A DNA stretch of 63,383 bases from Mycobacterium sp. IS-1590 (lineage in GTDB: Bacteria > Actinomycetota > Actinomycetes > Mycobacteriales > Mycobacteriaceae), in NCBI RefSeq assembly GCF_001500025.1, contig NZ_LQIW01000019.1, positions 1-63,383 of the forward strand, in the 5' to 3' direction. Position 1 is the stretch's first letter; each line of letters starts with the position of its first letter. Under the pieces are notes generated by a model. It was given only the letters and a program-made list of their open reading frames with translations. It had not been told where the DNA came from and ran no database searches. The position numbers and the translations under genes were made by a program. Below are positions 41,751 through 50,086 of the stretch, piece by piece.

Positions 41751-42869
41751 CTAGAACCGCCACCACGGGTCGAGCGCCGGCGCCGCGTCCAACCGGACCC
41801 GTTGACCGGGCTTGGGCACCGCTATCTGCACCTTCTCCGCGTCGGCCGCCCGCAGCAGCCGCTCGACCGGTTCGGCCCACGGGTGGGGCGCGAGCCGGAA
41901 GGTGGCCCAGTGGATCGGCACCAGCAGCCCCCGGTCGGCCTCGGCGACGTCGAGGTGCGCCTTGACCGCCTCTTCGGGGTTCATGTGGATGTCGGGCCAC
42001 GCCGGGTGGTAGGCCCCGACGGGCAGCAGCGTCATGTCGAACGGCCCGTGGTCCATGCCGATCTGAGCGAAGCTCTTGGTGTATCCGGTGTCGCCGCCGA
42101 AGAAGGCCCGGTGGCGCGGGCCGATGATCACCCAGGAGGCCCACAGCGTGGTGTTACGGGTGAATTGGCGGCCGGAGAAGTGCCGCGCCGGCGTGCACAC
42201 CAGGGTGAGCTCGCCGATGGTGTGGGTCTCGTTCCAGTCCAGTTCGACGATGCGGCTCTCCGGTATCCCCCATTTGCGCAGGTGCGCGCCGATGCCGAGC
42301 GGAACGACGAACGGCGCCCGCTGGGTGCGGGCCAGCCCGGTGATCGTGTCCATGTCGAGGTGGTCGTAGTGGTCGTGGCTGACGATGATCGCGTCGACCG
42401 CGGCCAGCGCCTCGAGCGGAGCGGGCACCTCGTGCATCCGCTCGGGACCGACCGTCTGCGACGGTGAGCACCGGCGGCTCCACACCGGGTCGGCGAGCAC
42501 GCGGTAGCCGTCGAGTTCGACGAGCGCCGAGGAGTGACCGAACCAGCAGGCCGACATCTGCGTCGAGTCGGGGTCGGTGGGTGACGGGGTGACGACCGGA
42601 ATCGGGCCGTCCGGTTTGGCGACGCCGCGCGATCCGATCAACTCGCGGACCAGCAGCCGCTGCTGTTCGGCGTCGATGCTCATCATCGACGCCGGTTCGA
42701 GGTTGACGAACACGCCGTCGCGGTAGTTCGGGGAGCGCTGTGCGACGCGTTCGATCTCGGTGGGCGAGGCGCCCAGCGCCGCGGGTGCGCCCTGCAATGC
42801 GCGTACCAGCCATCCGCCGGCCAGCAGTGAGGCCGTGCCGAAGCCGATGCGCAGCGCCGACCGGATCAT
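41751..42869 (-). CDS. Metallo-beta-lactamase-fold hydrolase (Rv0906-like)
   Basis: The 372-residue protein has an N-terminal hydrophobic segment (ALRIGFGTASLLAGGWLVRA) that is a signal anchor or signal peptide. The MBL domain has the metal motif VSHDHYDHLD, a His in TPARHFSGRQ, and FFGGDTGYTKSF. It resembles the UlaG/NAPE-PLD type, which includes phospholipases. ATG 42869 shares one base with the echA6 stop (TGATG), so it is translated with it. M. tuberculosis Rv0906 is described as an outer-membrane or exported protein; the substrate is not known from the sequence. Confidence 0.9.
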   Translation of the reverse strand: MIRSALRIGFGTASLLAGGWLVRALQGAPAALGASPTEIERVAQRSPNYRDGVFVNLEPASMMSIDAEQQRLLVRELIGSRGVAKPDGPIPVVTPSPTDPDSTQMSACWFGHSSALVELDGYRVLADPVWSRRCSPSQTVGPERMHEVPAPLEALAAVDAIIVSHDHYDHLDMDTITGLARTQRAPFVVPLGIGAHLRKWGIPESRIVELDWNETHTIGELTLVCTPARHFSGRQFTRNTTLWASWVIIGPRHRAFFGGDTGYTKSFAQIGMDHGPFDMTLLPVGAYHPAWPDIHMNPEEAVKAHLDVAEADRGLLVPIHWATFRLAPHPWAEPVERLLRAADAEKVQIAVPKPGQRVRLDAAPALDPWWRF

Positions 42870-43603
42870 CAGGCTCCCTTGAACCTCGGGGGGCGCTTCT
42901 CGATGCGGGCGACCTGCGCCTCGATGATGTCCTGGCTCGCCCAGGCCCGATCGAACAGATCCTTGTGCGCCGGCCACGGGTCTTCGTAGGCGCCGTCGTC
43001 GTTGAGCACCCGCTTGGCGTGCTGCAGGGCCAGCGGCGCGAAGCCCGCGATCTCCTGCGCCCAGGCCTGCGCGTCTTGAAGCGTGCCGATGCGGTTGGCC
43101 ATCCCGGTCTGCAGTGCGGCGTCGGCGGTGAGCCGCTCGGCGGCCAGCAGCATGCCGCGGGCCCGGCCCGCCCCGACCAGCGTCGTCAACCGGCGGATGC
43201 TCCAGTTGTCCAGCGCGATGCCGTACTTCGCGACCGGAAACTGGAAGTACGCCTCGGGGGCGACGACGCGCAGGTCGCAGATCATCGACAGAATGACCCC
43301 GGCGCCGATCGCGGGGCCGTTGATGGCGCCGATCACCGGGACGGGCGCCGCGTCTATCGCGAGGTTGAGTGCCCGGGCCTTGTCGGGCAGCTCGTCGGCA
43401 ACGCCCTGGCCGCCGGAGAGGTCGGCGCCGGAGCTGAAGACGTGGCCCTGGCCGGTCAGCACGATCGCGCGGACGTCCTCGGCGGTGGCCTTCTCGATCG
43501 CTTCGCGGAGCCCGTCGACGAGTTCGGCGTTCAGCGCGTTGCGGCGCTCGGCGCGCTGCATCTCCAGGGTCATCACGTGGCCGTCGCGGGTCACACCAAT
43601 CAT
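42869..43603 (-). CDS. echA6: EchA6, crotonase-fold acyl-CoA shuttle
   Basis: The 244-residue crotonase has [23 protein letters not shown] and the oxyanion segment [20 protein letters not shown]. Both catalytic Glu positions of enoyl-CoA hydratases appear replaced: FPVAKYG where PE is usual, and RARGMLL where AMEL is usual. M. tuberculosis EchA6 likewise lacks them, is essential, and carries acyl-CoA precursors to the FAS-II mycolate system. Its start codon lies 26 bases from that of accD3 on the other strand, behind TAGGCT, so it is probably leaderless. Confidence 0.9.
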   Translation of the reverse strand: MIGVTRDGHVMTLEMQRAERRNALNAELVDGLREAIEKATAEDVRAIVLTGQGHVFSSGADLSGGQGVADELPDKARALNLAIDAAPVPVIGAINGPAIGAGVILSMICDLRVVAPEAYFQFPVAKYGIALDNWSIRRLTTLVGAGRARGMLLAAERLTADAALQTGMANRIGTLQDAQAWAQEIAGFAPLALQHAKRVLNDDGAYEDPWPAHKDLFDRAWASQDIIEAQVARIEKRPPRFKGA

Positions 43604-43609
43604 GTCGCC

Positions 43610-43615
43610 AGCCTA
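43610..43615 (-). promoter_or_regulatory. -10 box for echA6 (leaderless)
   Basis: On the minus strand TAGGCT ends six bases before the ATG at 43603, with no Shine-Dalgarno sequence. It lies back to back with the accD3 -10 box, two bases away. Confidence 0.5.
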
Positions 43616-43617
43616 TA

Positions 43618-43623
43618 TACGCT
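43618..43623 (+). promoter_or_regulatory. -10 box for accD3 (leaderless)
   Basis: TACGCT ends six bases before the ATG at 43630. Because only 26 bases separate the two divergent start codons, each promoter's -35 must lie inside the coding sequence of the other gene. Confidence 0.5.
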
Positions 43624-43629
43624 CTCCTG

Positions 43630-45099
43630 ATGAGCCGGATCGGTGCCCTCCAGGTGCGCGATGCCGTGCTGGACCGCGGGTCGTTCCGCAGTTGGGACGG
43701 CCCTCCGCTCGATGTCGGGGCCGACGGCGACTACCGGCGAGCGTTGGACGCCGCGGCCGCCAAGACCGGTCTGGACGAGTCGGTGGTGACCGGCGAAGGC
43801 ACCGTGTTCAGCCGCCGCGTCGCCGTGGTGCTGTGCGAGTTCGACTTTTTGGCCGGCTCGATCGGGGTGGCGGCGGCCGAGCGGATCACCGCGGCGGTGC
43901 AACGCGCGACCGCCGAACGACTGCCGCTGCTGGCCTCACCCAGTTCGGGCGGCACCCGGATGCAGGAGGGCACCGTCGCGTTCCTGCAGATGGTCAAGAT
44001 CGCCGCCGCCGTCGAACTGCACAAGCGCGCGCATCTGCCGTACCTGGTGTACCTGCGGCATCCCACAACCGGCGGGGTGTTCGCGTCGTGGGGATCGCTG
44101 GGCCACGTGACCAGCGCCGAGCCCGGCGCGCTGATCGGCTTCCTCGGCCCGCGGGTGTACGAACACCTCTACGGTGAGCCGTTTCCCGAGGGCATCCAGA
44201 CCGCCGAGAACCTGCACCGCCACGGCGTGATCGACGGGGTCGTGCCGCTCGACGCGTTGCGCGCCACGCTGAACCGGACGCTGACCGTGGTTGCCGATCC
44301 GCCGGGCTCGCCGCCGTCCGCACCCGAGCTCGGGCCGCTGCCCGACGTGCCGGCGTGGGAGTCGGTGGAGGCCTCGCGGCGGCCGGACCGCCCGGGCGTG
44401 GGATATCTGTTGCGCCACGGGACGACCGAGCGGGTGCTGTTGTCGGGGACGGGGCAGGGCGAGGCGGCGACGACGCTGTTGGCGCTGGCCCGGTTCAGCG
44501 GGCAGCCCGCGGTGGTGCTCGGACAACAACGCGTGGTCGGCGGGATGGTCGGGCCTGCGGCGCTGCGTGAGGCGCGGCGGGGTATGGCGTTGGCCGAAGG
44601 TCTGCAGCTGCCGCTGGTGCTCGTGATCGACACGGCGGGCCCGGCATTGACCGTCGAGGCCGAGCAGGGTGGGCTGGCCGGCGAGATCGCGCGCTGCCTG
44701 GCCGAACTGGTCACCCTGGACACGCCGACGGTGTCGGTCCTGTTGGGTCAGGGCAGCGGCGGGCCGGCGCTGGCGATGGTGCCCGCCGACCGGGTGTTGG
44801 CGGCGCTGCACGGCTGGCTGGCGCCGCTTCCGCCGGAGGGTGCCAGCGCGATCGTGTTCCGCGATCTCGATCACGCCCCGGAACTGGCTGCGACGCAGGG
44901 CATTCGGTCCGCGGACCTGCTGCGCAACGGCATCGTCGACGTGGTCGTGCCCGAAAACCCCGATGCCGCCGACGAACCGCTGCAGTTCACGCAGCGGTTG
45001 TCAGCCGTCGTCGCCAACGAATTGCACTCGCTGCGCGCCGTTCCGGGCGAGCGACGGTTGCAGGCACGCCTGGCGCGTTACCGTCAGATCGGCTTGTGA
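43630..45099 (+). CDS. accD3: AccD3, acyl-CoA carboxylase carboxyltransferase subunit
   Basis: The 489-residue carboxyltransferase has two crotonase-like halves. The first has SPSSGGTRMQEGTVAFLQM and GGVFASWGSLGHVTSAEPGA; the second has GGMVGPAALREARRGMALAE and VLLGQGSGGPALAM. It transfers carboxyl from biotin to acetyl- or another acyl-CoA. It resembles M. tuberculosis Rv0904c, and the divergent echA6 confirms the locus. A 7-bp perfect stem (45106-45121) follows the stop. Confidence 0.92.
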   Translation: MSRIGALQVRDAVLDRGSFRSWDGPPLDVGADGDYRRALDAAAAKTGLDESVVTGEGTVFSRRVAVVLCEFDFLAGSIGVAAAERITAAVQRATAERLPLLASPSSGGTRMQEGTVAFLQMVKIAAAVELHKRAHLPYLVYLRHPTTGGVFASWGSLGHVTSAEPGALIGFLGPRVYEHLYGEPFPEGIQTAENLHRHGVIDGVVPLDALRATLNRTLTVVADPPGSPPSAPELGPLPDVPAWESVEASRRPDRPGVGYLLRHGTTERVLLSGTGQGEAATTLLALARFSGQPAVVLGQQRVVGGMVGPAALREARRGMALAEGLQLPLVLVIDTAGPALTVEAEQGGLAGEIARCLAELVTLDTPTVSVLLGQGSGGPALAMVPADRVLAALHGWLAPLPPEGASAIVFRDLDHAPELAATQGIRSADLLRNGIVDVVVPENPDAADEPLQFTQRLSAVVANELHSLRAVPGERRLQARLARYRQIGL

Positions 45100-45105
45100 T
45101 GCTCG

Positions 45106-45121
45106 GCCACCGTCCGGTGGC
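45106..45121 (+). terminator. Short hairpin after accD3
   Basis: GCCACCG (45106-45112) and CGGTGGC (45115-45121) form a perfect seven-pair stem with a two-base gap. There is no U-tract, and the next gene starts at once, so it may be a weak terminator or chance. Confidence 0.3.
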
Positions 45122-45826
45122 ATGCTGGGTTGGATGGAAGCACTGCTCCATTTCGCCGGAAACTTCTGGTGGCTGATCTTCCCGCTGGGTGGCGCGATCG
45201 GCGGAACGGTGCGTGCCGTGGCGGCGGCCAACGAGCGCCGCGCCCAACGTCGCCTCGAGCGCTACCGCATCAAACAGGAGACCAAGGTGGCGCTCGCGGA
45301 GGCCTCGCGGCGAGCGCACACGAACGAGGAGGCGAATCGGCGCGAGGTGGCCAAGGTGGTGCAGCGCCACTCCGAGACCGACGCGCGCTGGCTCGACTAC
45401 GAGGTCGATATCGCCAAGTTGCTGGACTTCCCGCTGATGACCGACATGCGCGAGCCGTTGACCATCGCCTTCCACAAGGCCAGGAGCCGTGCGGATCTGC
45501 TGCGTCCAGACTCCGTCGACGACATTCTCGACGACCGCGACGCGCAGGTCGACTACCGCGACGCCGTGCACGAGTACGTTGTGGCGTTCGACGTCGCCGA
45601 GGCCGATGCGATTCGCCGCCGCCGAAGCGACTTCTCCGCCGAAGACCAGGCGCGCATCGAACGTGCCCAACACCTGCTACGCCTGGCGTCCGACGAAGCC
45701 GCGACATCCGACGAGCGCAAGGCCGCCTATGCCCGTGCGCAGAAAGAACTCGACGGTCTCATCGCCTTACCGACCACTACTCGGGCCAGCATCGAGCGCA
45801 AGATCGTCGGCGAGATCGAGGCGTGA
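45122..45826 (+). CDS. Membrane-anchored coiled-coil protein, unknown function
   Basis: The protein has about 234 residues. One transmembrane helix lies near the N terminus (about 8-33, FAGNFWWLIFPLGGAIGGTV), then a long charged helical region (RRAQRRLERYRIKQETKVAL and onwards) likely to form a coiled coil facing the cytoplasm. A second helical part contains DVAEADAIRRRRSDFSAEDQ. ATG 45134 is an alternative start. The layout resembles small cell-envelope scaffold proteins, but no family is recognised. Confidence 0.7.
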   Translation: MLGWMEALLHFAGNFWWLIFPLGGAIGGTVRAVAAANERRAQRRLERYRIKQETKVALAEASRRAHTNEEANRREVAKVVQRHSETDARWLDYEVDIAKLLDFPLMTDMREPLTIAFHKARSRADLLRPDSVDDILDDRDAQVDYRDAVHEYVVAFDVAEADAIRRRRSDFSAEDQARIERAQHLLRLASDEAATSDERKAAYARAQKELDGLIALPTTTRASIERKIVGEIEA

Positions 45827-45833
45827 GTCGAAC

Positions 45834-46079
45834 TCAGCCGCCCAGTTCGGAGACCGCGGTGTCGAGTTGCGCTGCCTGCTCCTCGATTTCGCGGTCGGAC
45901 GGCGTCTCACCGATGCGCTGCACCAGGTCGTCGCGGGACACCACCTCGAGGGCGCCGCGGTAGTCCTCCGACGCGAGCCGGCCCGCGCCGATCACGTCGA
46001 CGCGGCCTTCGACAACGACGAGCACCGCGTTCCTCTCCTCGGACTGCAGCAGTGTGCGTACATCCTCGGTCGAGATCAT
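45834..46079 (-). CDS. Small conserved hypothetical protein
   Basis: The 81-residue acidic protein starts MISTEDVRTLLQSEERNAVL; a predicted beta strand pair (AVLVVVEGRVDVIG) is followed by helices rich in Glu and Asp. Its ATG overlaps the stop of the DUF3072 gene, so the two small proteins are made together. No function can be assigned. Confidence 0.65.
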   Translation of the reverse strand: MISTEDVRTLLQSEERNAVLVVVEGRVDVIGAGRLASEDYRGALEVVSRDDLVQRIGETPSDREIEEQAAQLDTAVSELGG

Positions 46080-46291
46080 GATGAATTCCGTCCTGTCTGT
46101 TGTTGCAGCCGGTCGATCATCTCGGAGGCCTGCGCTTTGGTCAGATTCTCGGAGACCTGTTCGCCCGCCTCCTGCGCCAGTGTCGTCAAGTAGCTGCGCT
46201 GCGGACCGGTCATCGGCTCGTCACCGGTGACCCAGTCCGAGCGGTCCTTCTGGGGATTCTCCTGCGGCGCACGGCCGGCGTCCTCACTCAT
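46076..46291 (-). CDS. DUF3072 small protein
   Basis: The 71-residue protein contains the DUF3072 segment GDEPMTGPQRSYLTTLAQEA followed by LTKAQASEMIDRLQ. This is a small helical repeat-like domain found in many bacteria and often linked to DUF3072/SAP-like DNA or protein binding; the function is not established. It is soluble and acidic. It is coupled to the 81-residue gene downstream by an ATGA overlap. Confidence 0.8.
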   Translation of the reverse strand: MSEDAGRAPQENPQKDRSDWVTGDEPMTGPQRSYLTTLAQEAGEQVSENLTKAQASEMIDRLQQQTGRNSS

Positions 46292-46321
46292 GCCCCTAGC
46301 TATGCCCGATGTCCGACCGGT

Positions 46322-46768
46322 CTATGCGACCGCCAGCGCGGTGAGCATCGCGATGCACGCGACGAGGTCCAGCGGCAACCGCAGGAGGCTGCGTCGCGTC
46401 CAGCGCGCCGCGGCGGCCTCGTCGACCTCCGCCGGGTCGGTCTTCTCGAACGCCACCGCCTTCGGCACGAAGTCGACCAGCGACCACACCCGCATCACCG
46501 CGTGGCTGACCAGCGCCACCAGCAGCGCGGTGCGCACGTCGGCGTGCGACCACCCGACGATCAGCGACACGATGAGCAGCACCTCGAACGCCGTGTGCGC
46601 CGGAATCCAGAACCGGCGTCGCGAGATTCCGCCGTTATGCGCCTGGACGATGCCGGGCCGCCGCGGCCAGGCGGGGTCGACGACGACGGTTTCGTAGAGT
46701 CCGCCGCCCAGCAGGACGCAGGCCATCAGCGTGGTGGCGGCGATCAGGATGAGCGTCGGAGTCCACAC
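46322..46768 (-). CDS. Four-helix membrane protein, unknown function
   Basis: The 148-residue protein has hydrophobic helices at about 4-26 (LILIAATTLMACVLLGGGLY), 58-75, 80-100 and 128-147. A conserved-looking ETVVVDPAWPRRP follows the first helix. It resembles DUF1772-type small integral membrane proteins, but I give no firm family. GTG 46768 is the start. It follows the TetR gene stop by ten bases on the same strand. Confidence 0.7.
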   Translation of the reverse strand: MWTPTLILIAATTLMACVLLGGGLYETVVVDPAWPRRPGIVQAHNGGISRRRFWIPAHTAFEVLLIVSLIVGWSHADVRTALLVALVSHAVMRVWSLVDFVPKAVAFEKTDPAEVDEAAAARWTRRSLLRLPLDLVACIAMLTALAVA

Positions 46769-46778
46769 ACCGCGATTA

Positions 46779-47321
46779 TTACGGGGCGTCGAGGTAGCGC
46801 TGCACCGTCGGTCCCACCGCCGCGACGATCTCCTCGTGCGACATCGCGACGATCGGCGGTAGCCGCAGCACGTACCGGCACAGCGCGAGCCCGAGCGTCT
46901 GCGTCGCGATCAGCGCCGCGCGGCGCTGCGGCGAGTTCGGGTTGATCTTCGCGACGACGGGCAGCAGCTGACGGGTGAAGATCTCCGTCATCCGTTGCGC
47001 CGCATCGTTGTTCGTCGCGCTGGACCGCAGCAGGACGATCAGCGCCTCGTCGCGTTCCCACCGGTTCATGAAGTGTGCGACCAGGCCCGCACCCACCTCG
47101 CCGGGATCGACACCGGACAGATCGGGGATCTGCAGGTCGAAGTCGGCGGCAGCGGCGAACAACTGGTTCTTGTTGCCGAAGTACCGCATCACCATCGACG
47201 GGTCGATGCCGGCGTCCGCGGCGATCGCCCGGATGGTGGCCCGTTCGAAGCCCGAGCGCGCGAACCGGTCACGGGCCGCCGCCAGGATCACCGCCTTGGA
47301 CTGTTCCGAGGATCTCCGCAT
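46779..47321 (-). CDS. TetR-family transcription repressor
   Basis: The 180-residue regulator has an N-terminal helix-turn-helix (AARDRFARSGFERATIRAIA, DAGIDPSMVMRYFGNKNQLF) and a C-terminal ligand domain. It is divergent from a flavin monooxygenase gene. The 100-bp gap between them holds three CCAACAA-type inverted repeats, the nearest starting two bases upstream of this ATG, so it should repress both genes. The ligand is probably a hydrophobic or aromatic compound that the monooxygenase attacks. Confidence 0.9.
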   Translation of the reverse strand: MRRSSEQSKAVILAAARDRFARSGFERATIRAIAADAGIDPSMVMRYFGNKNQLFAAAADFDLQIPDLSGVDPGEVGAGLVAHFMNRWERDEALIVLLRSSATNNDAAQRMTEIFTRQLLPVVAKINPNSPQRRAALIATQTLGLALCRYVLRLPPIVAMSHEEIVAAVGPTVQRYLDAP

Positions 47322-47322
47322 G

Positions 47323-47393
47323 CCAACAATTGTAGGCCAACAAGCGTTGACATGGCGCCCGCCCAGGCGCATAGTAAAGCCAACAAGCGTTGG
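47323..47393. promoter_or_regulatory. Three TetR-type operator repeats
   Basis: CCAACAATTGTAGG (47323-47336), CCAACAAGCGTTGA (47337-47350) and CCAACAAGCGTTGG (47380-47393) share CCAACAA and are imperfect to near-perfect inverted repeats. The first two abut exactly, and the third is 43 bases further on. Their position between the divergent TetR and monooxygenase genes marks them as the repressor's operators. Confidence 0.7.
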
Positions 47394-47421
47394 TATAGGC
47401 AGCCGGCGGAAGGAGAAAGAG

Positions 47422-48555
47422 ATGAACACTGACGTCCTCATCGTCGGAGCGGGCCCGACCGGATTGGCCGCGGCGGTCGCGCTGCGCTCGCGCGGCGTGA
47501 GCGTGATGGTCGTAGACCGCCAGGCCGCCGGGGCCAACACCTCGCGCGCCGCCGTGGTCAACGCCCGCACGCTCGAGGTGCTCGAGGGCTTCGACGTGGC
47601 CAGGCGACTGGTCAAGGAGGGGGTGGAGGCGCCGCAGTTCACGATTCGCGACCGCGGCCGCACGCTGATTCCCGTCGACTTCAGCGGCCTGCCCACCGAC
47701 TACCCGTACTCGTTGATGGTGTCGCAGGCGACCACCGAGCGCCTGCTGCTCGAGCGGTTGGAGGAACTGGGCGGCGGCGTCCTGCGCCCGAAGACCGTGA
47801 CCGCGGTCGACCAGGATCCGACCGGCGTCACCGCGACGTTCGACGACGGTGACAGGATCCGCGCACGCTACATCGTCGGCGCGGACGGGATCCGCAGCGC
47901 GGTGCGGGAGGCGGCCGGCATCGGATTCGCCGGCAGTGTGTACGACGAGTCGTTCGTACTGGCCGACGTCCGCCTCACCGGCAGCGCACCCGCGGACGAG
48001 GTCATCCTCTACTGGGCGAAGGAGGGCCTGACCGTGGTGGCGCCGCTACCCGACGGCGTACATCGGATCGTCGCGCCCGTCGCCGAAGCACCCGAGGAGC
48101 CGTCGGCCGCGTTCGTCCAGCAGATACTCGACACCCGCGTGGGCGCGGGGGCACCGACGGTGAACGAGGTGATCTGGGGTTCGCGCTTCCGCATCCATCA
48201 CCGGGTCGCCGACGCCTTCCGTGCGAGCCGACTGCTGCTGGCCGGTGACGCGGCGCATGTGCACAGCCCCGCCGGTGGCCAGGGCATGAACCTCGGCATC
48301 CAGGATGCGGTGGCGGTGGCCGACGCGCTAGCCGCCGTCCTCTCAGGGGAGCCCGACGCCCGGCTCGACGAGTACAACGAGGCGCGCCGGGCGATCGCAA
48401 AGAAGGTCGTCGACTTGACCGATCGCCTCACCCGGTTGGCCACACTCCCCCGCGCCGCGCGGCCGGTCCGCAACATCGCGATCCGGCTCGCCGGGCTGAT
48501 GCCCGCCGTGCGCTACGGCCTGGCCCGCAGGCTCAGCGGTCTGGTCTACCGATGA
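47422..48555 (+). CDS. FAD-dependent aromatic-type monooxygenase
   Basis: The 377-residue PHBH-fold flavoprotein has the FAD motif VLIVGAGPTGLAAAVALRSR, the DG motif YIVGADGIRSAVREAA, and the GD motif LLLAGDAAHVHSPAGGQGMN. It would hydroxylate an aromatic or similar ring, or act on a xenobiotic, with NAD(P)H and O2. AAGGAGA lies about seven bases before the ATG. It is controlled by the divergent TetR gene. Its 3' end overlaps the convergent membrane gene by 23 bases. Confidence 0.92.
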   Translation: MNTDVLIVGAGPTGLAAAVALRSRGVSVMVVDRQAAGANTSRAAVVNARTLEVLEGFDVARRLVKEGVEAPQFTIRDRGRTLIPVDFSGLPTDYPYSLMVSQATTERLLLERLEELGGGVLRPKTVTAVDQDPTGVTATFDDGDRIRARYIVGADGIRSAVREAAGIGFAGSVYDESFVLADVRLTGSAPADEVILYWAKEGLTVVAPLPDGVHRIVAPVAEAPEEPSAAFVQQILDTRVGAGAPTVNEVIWGSRFRIHHRVADAFRASRLLLAGDAAHVHSPAGGQGMNLGIQDAVAVADALAAVLSGEPDARLDEYNEARRAIAKKVVDLTDRLTRLATLPRAARPVRNIAIRLAGLMPAVRYGLARRLSGLVYR

Positions 48556-48928
48556 GCTCCATCGCCCTGCCGCGGCTGTGTACGTACAGCACGGCCGTGG
48601 CGACGGCCGCCTCGGCCATGGCGACCACGGTGGCCAGTGCCATCACGGCCGTCGGCGCGGTCGTGGTCGACGCACCGTGGTGGTGGCCGGTCGCCGGGAG
48701 ATGCACCGCGATCATGGCCAGATTCATCAGCGCGACGGTTGCCCACGTGCGCTGCCGCCCGTCGCGCCACAGGTCGCGCGCGCAGTACAGGCAGGCCCCG
48801 ACCATCGACACCGTCAGGACCGCAGCGGCCGGCGCGTCCGTATGGCCCACCATGACCGCATGCAAGGACGCCGACCCCGCGGCCAGCGCAGCGCACACCC
48901 GCCGCCCTACCGTTGCGATCGCCGTCAT
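48533..48928 (-). CDS. Small membrane protein, unknown function
   Basis: The protein has about 131 residues and four hydrophobic stretches (about 8-25, 30-47, 60-78 and 90-112), with a His/Thr-rich loop (PATGHHHGASTTTAP) that might bind metal. The start may be ATG 48928, with GGGAG about 11 bases upstream, or GTG 48946. It overlaps the end of the convergent monooxygenase gene. No family recognised. Confidence 0.6.
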   Translation of the reverse strand: MTAIATVGRRVCAALAAGSASLHAVMVGHTDAPAAAVLTVSMVGACLYCARDLWRDGRQRTWATVALMNLAMIAVHLPATGHHHGASTTTAPTAVMALATVVAMAEAAVATAVLYVHSRGRAMELIGRPDR

Positions 48929-48982
48929 AAAGATATCGACTCCCACCGTCGGCGGAATTCATCCCCGTGACAGGATCCGGAC

Positions 48983-50086
48983 ATGGCAGCGATCCGCCCG
49001 TTCCGAATCGCCATTTCCGACGACGATCTCGCCGACCTGCAGTCGCGGTTGCGGCGGACGCGGTGGCCCGAGGCCGAATGCGTCGCCGACTGGAGCCAGG
49101 GCATCCCGCTGGACTACACCCGCGAACTGGCCGAGTACTGGGCCGAGCGTTACGACTGGCGGGCCCGCGAAGAGGCGTTGAACCGGTTCGACCACTACAC
49201 CACCGAGATCGACGGGCTCGACATCCACTTCATCCATCAGCGTTCGTCGCAGCCCGGCGCCTTCCCACTGCTGATCACCCACGGCTGGCCGGGGTCGATC
49301 GTCGAGTTCCACAAGGTGATCGAACCGCTCACCGAGCGCGGATTCGACGTGGTCTGCCCCTCGCTGCCGGGTTACGGCTTCTCCGCGAAGCCCACCGCGA
49401 CGGGCTGGGGCATCGAGAAGATCGCCTCGGCCTGGGACACCCTGATGGGCAGGCTCGGCTACGACCGGTTCGGCGCGCAGGGCGGCGACTGGGGCGCCGC
49501 GGTCACCACGCAGATCGGCCGCAACGAAGGCCGCTGCACCGCGATTCACCTGAACATGCCGCTCGGCTTTCCGCCCGGCAAGCTCGAGAACCCGACCGAG
49601 GAGGAGCAGCGGGCGCTGGAACGCGGCTCCTACTACCAGAAGTGGGACTCGGGTTATTCCAAACAACAGTCCACCCGCCCGCAGACCCTCGGCTACGGGC
49701 TCGTCGACTCCCCGGTCGGACAGCTCGCATGGATCGTCGAGAAGTTCTGGTCGTGGATGGACTGCGACGGCCATCCGGAGAACGTGCTGACCAAAGACGA
49801 ACTGCTCGACAACGTGATGCTGTACTGGCTCACCGCATCGGGCGCGTCGTCGGCCCGGCTCTACTGGGAGAGCTTCAACGCGTTCGGCGGATTCGACCGG
49901 GTCGAGCTCCCGACCGGCATCGCATCCTTCCCCAAGGAGATCCTGCAAGCCCCGCGCAGTTGGTGCGAGAACGGATACAACATCACCCACTGGACGACGA
50001 TGCCGCGCGGCGGTCACTTCGCGGCGTTCGAACAGCCCGACCTGTACGTCGACGACGTCGCGAAATTCTTCGCTACCGTGCGATAG
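48983..50086 (+). CDS. Epoxide hydrolase (EHN alpha/beta hydrolase)
   Basis: The 367-residue protein has an N-terminal EHN domain (about 5-110, FRIAISDDDLADLQSRLRRT), then an alpha/beta-hydrolase core. HGWPGS forms the oxyanion loop, GGDWGA carries the nucleophile Asp, and a late GGHFAAFEQPD holds the His. Such enzymes open epoxides to diols without a cofactor. The next gene starts directly at its stop (TAGATG), so the pair is one operon. A flavoprotein that oxidises the same compound family would fit. Confidence 0.92.
   Translation: MAAIRPFRIAISDDDLADLQSRLRRTRWPEAECVADWSQGIPLDYTRELAEYWAERYDWRAREEALNRFDHYTTEIDGLDIHFIHQRSSQPGAFPLLITHGWPGSIVEFHKVIEPLTERGFDVVCPSLPGYGFSAKPTATGWGIEKIASAWDTLMGRLGYDRFGAQGGDWGAAVTTQIGRNEGRCTAIHLNMPLGFPPGKLENPTEEEQRALERGSYYQKWDSGYSKQQSTRPQTLGYGLVDSPVGQLAWIVEKFWSWMDCDGHPENVLTKDELLDNVMLYWLTASGASSARLYWESFNAFGGFDRVELPTGIASFPKEILQAPRSWCENGYNITHWTTMPRGGHFAAFEQPDLYVDDVAKFFATVR

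Noticed and set aside
40064..45099. Antisense open frames of several hundred residues across the ctpE, hydrolase and accD3 genes
   Set aside because: They mirror the codon structure of the real genes and show no conserved motifs.
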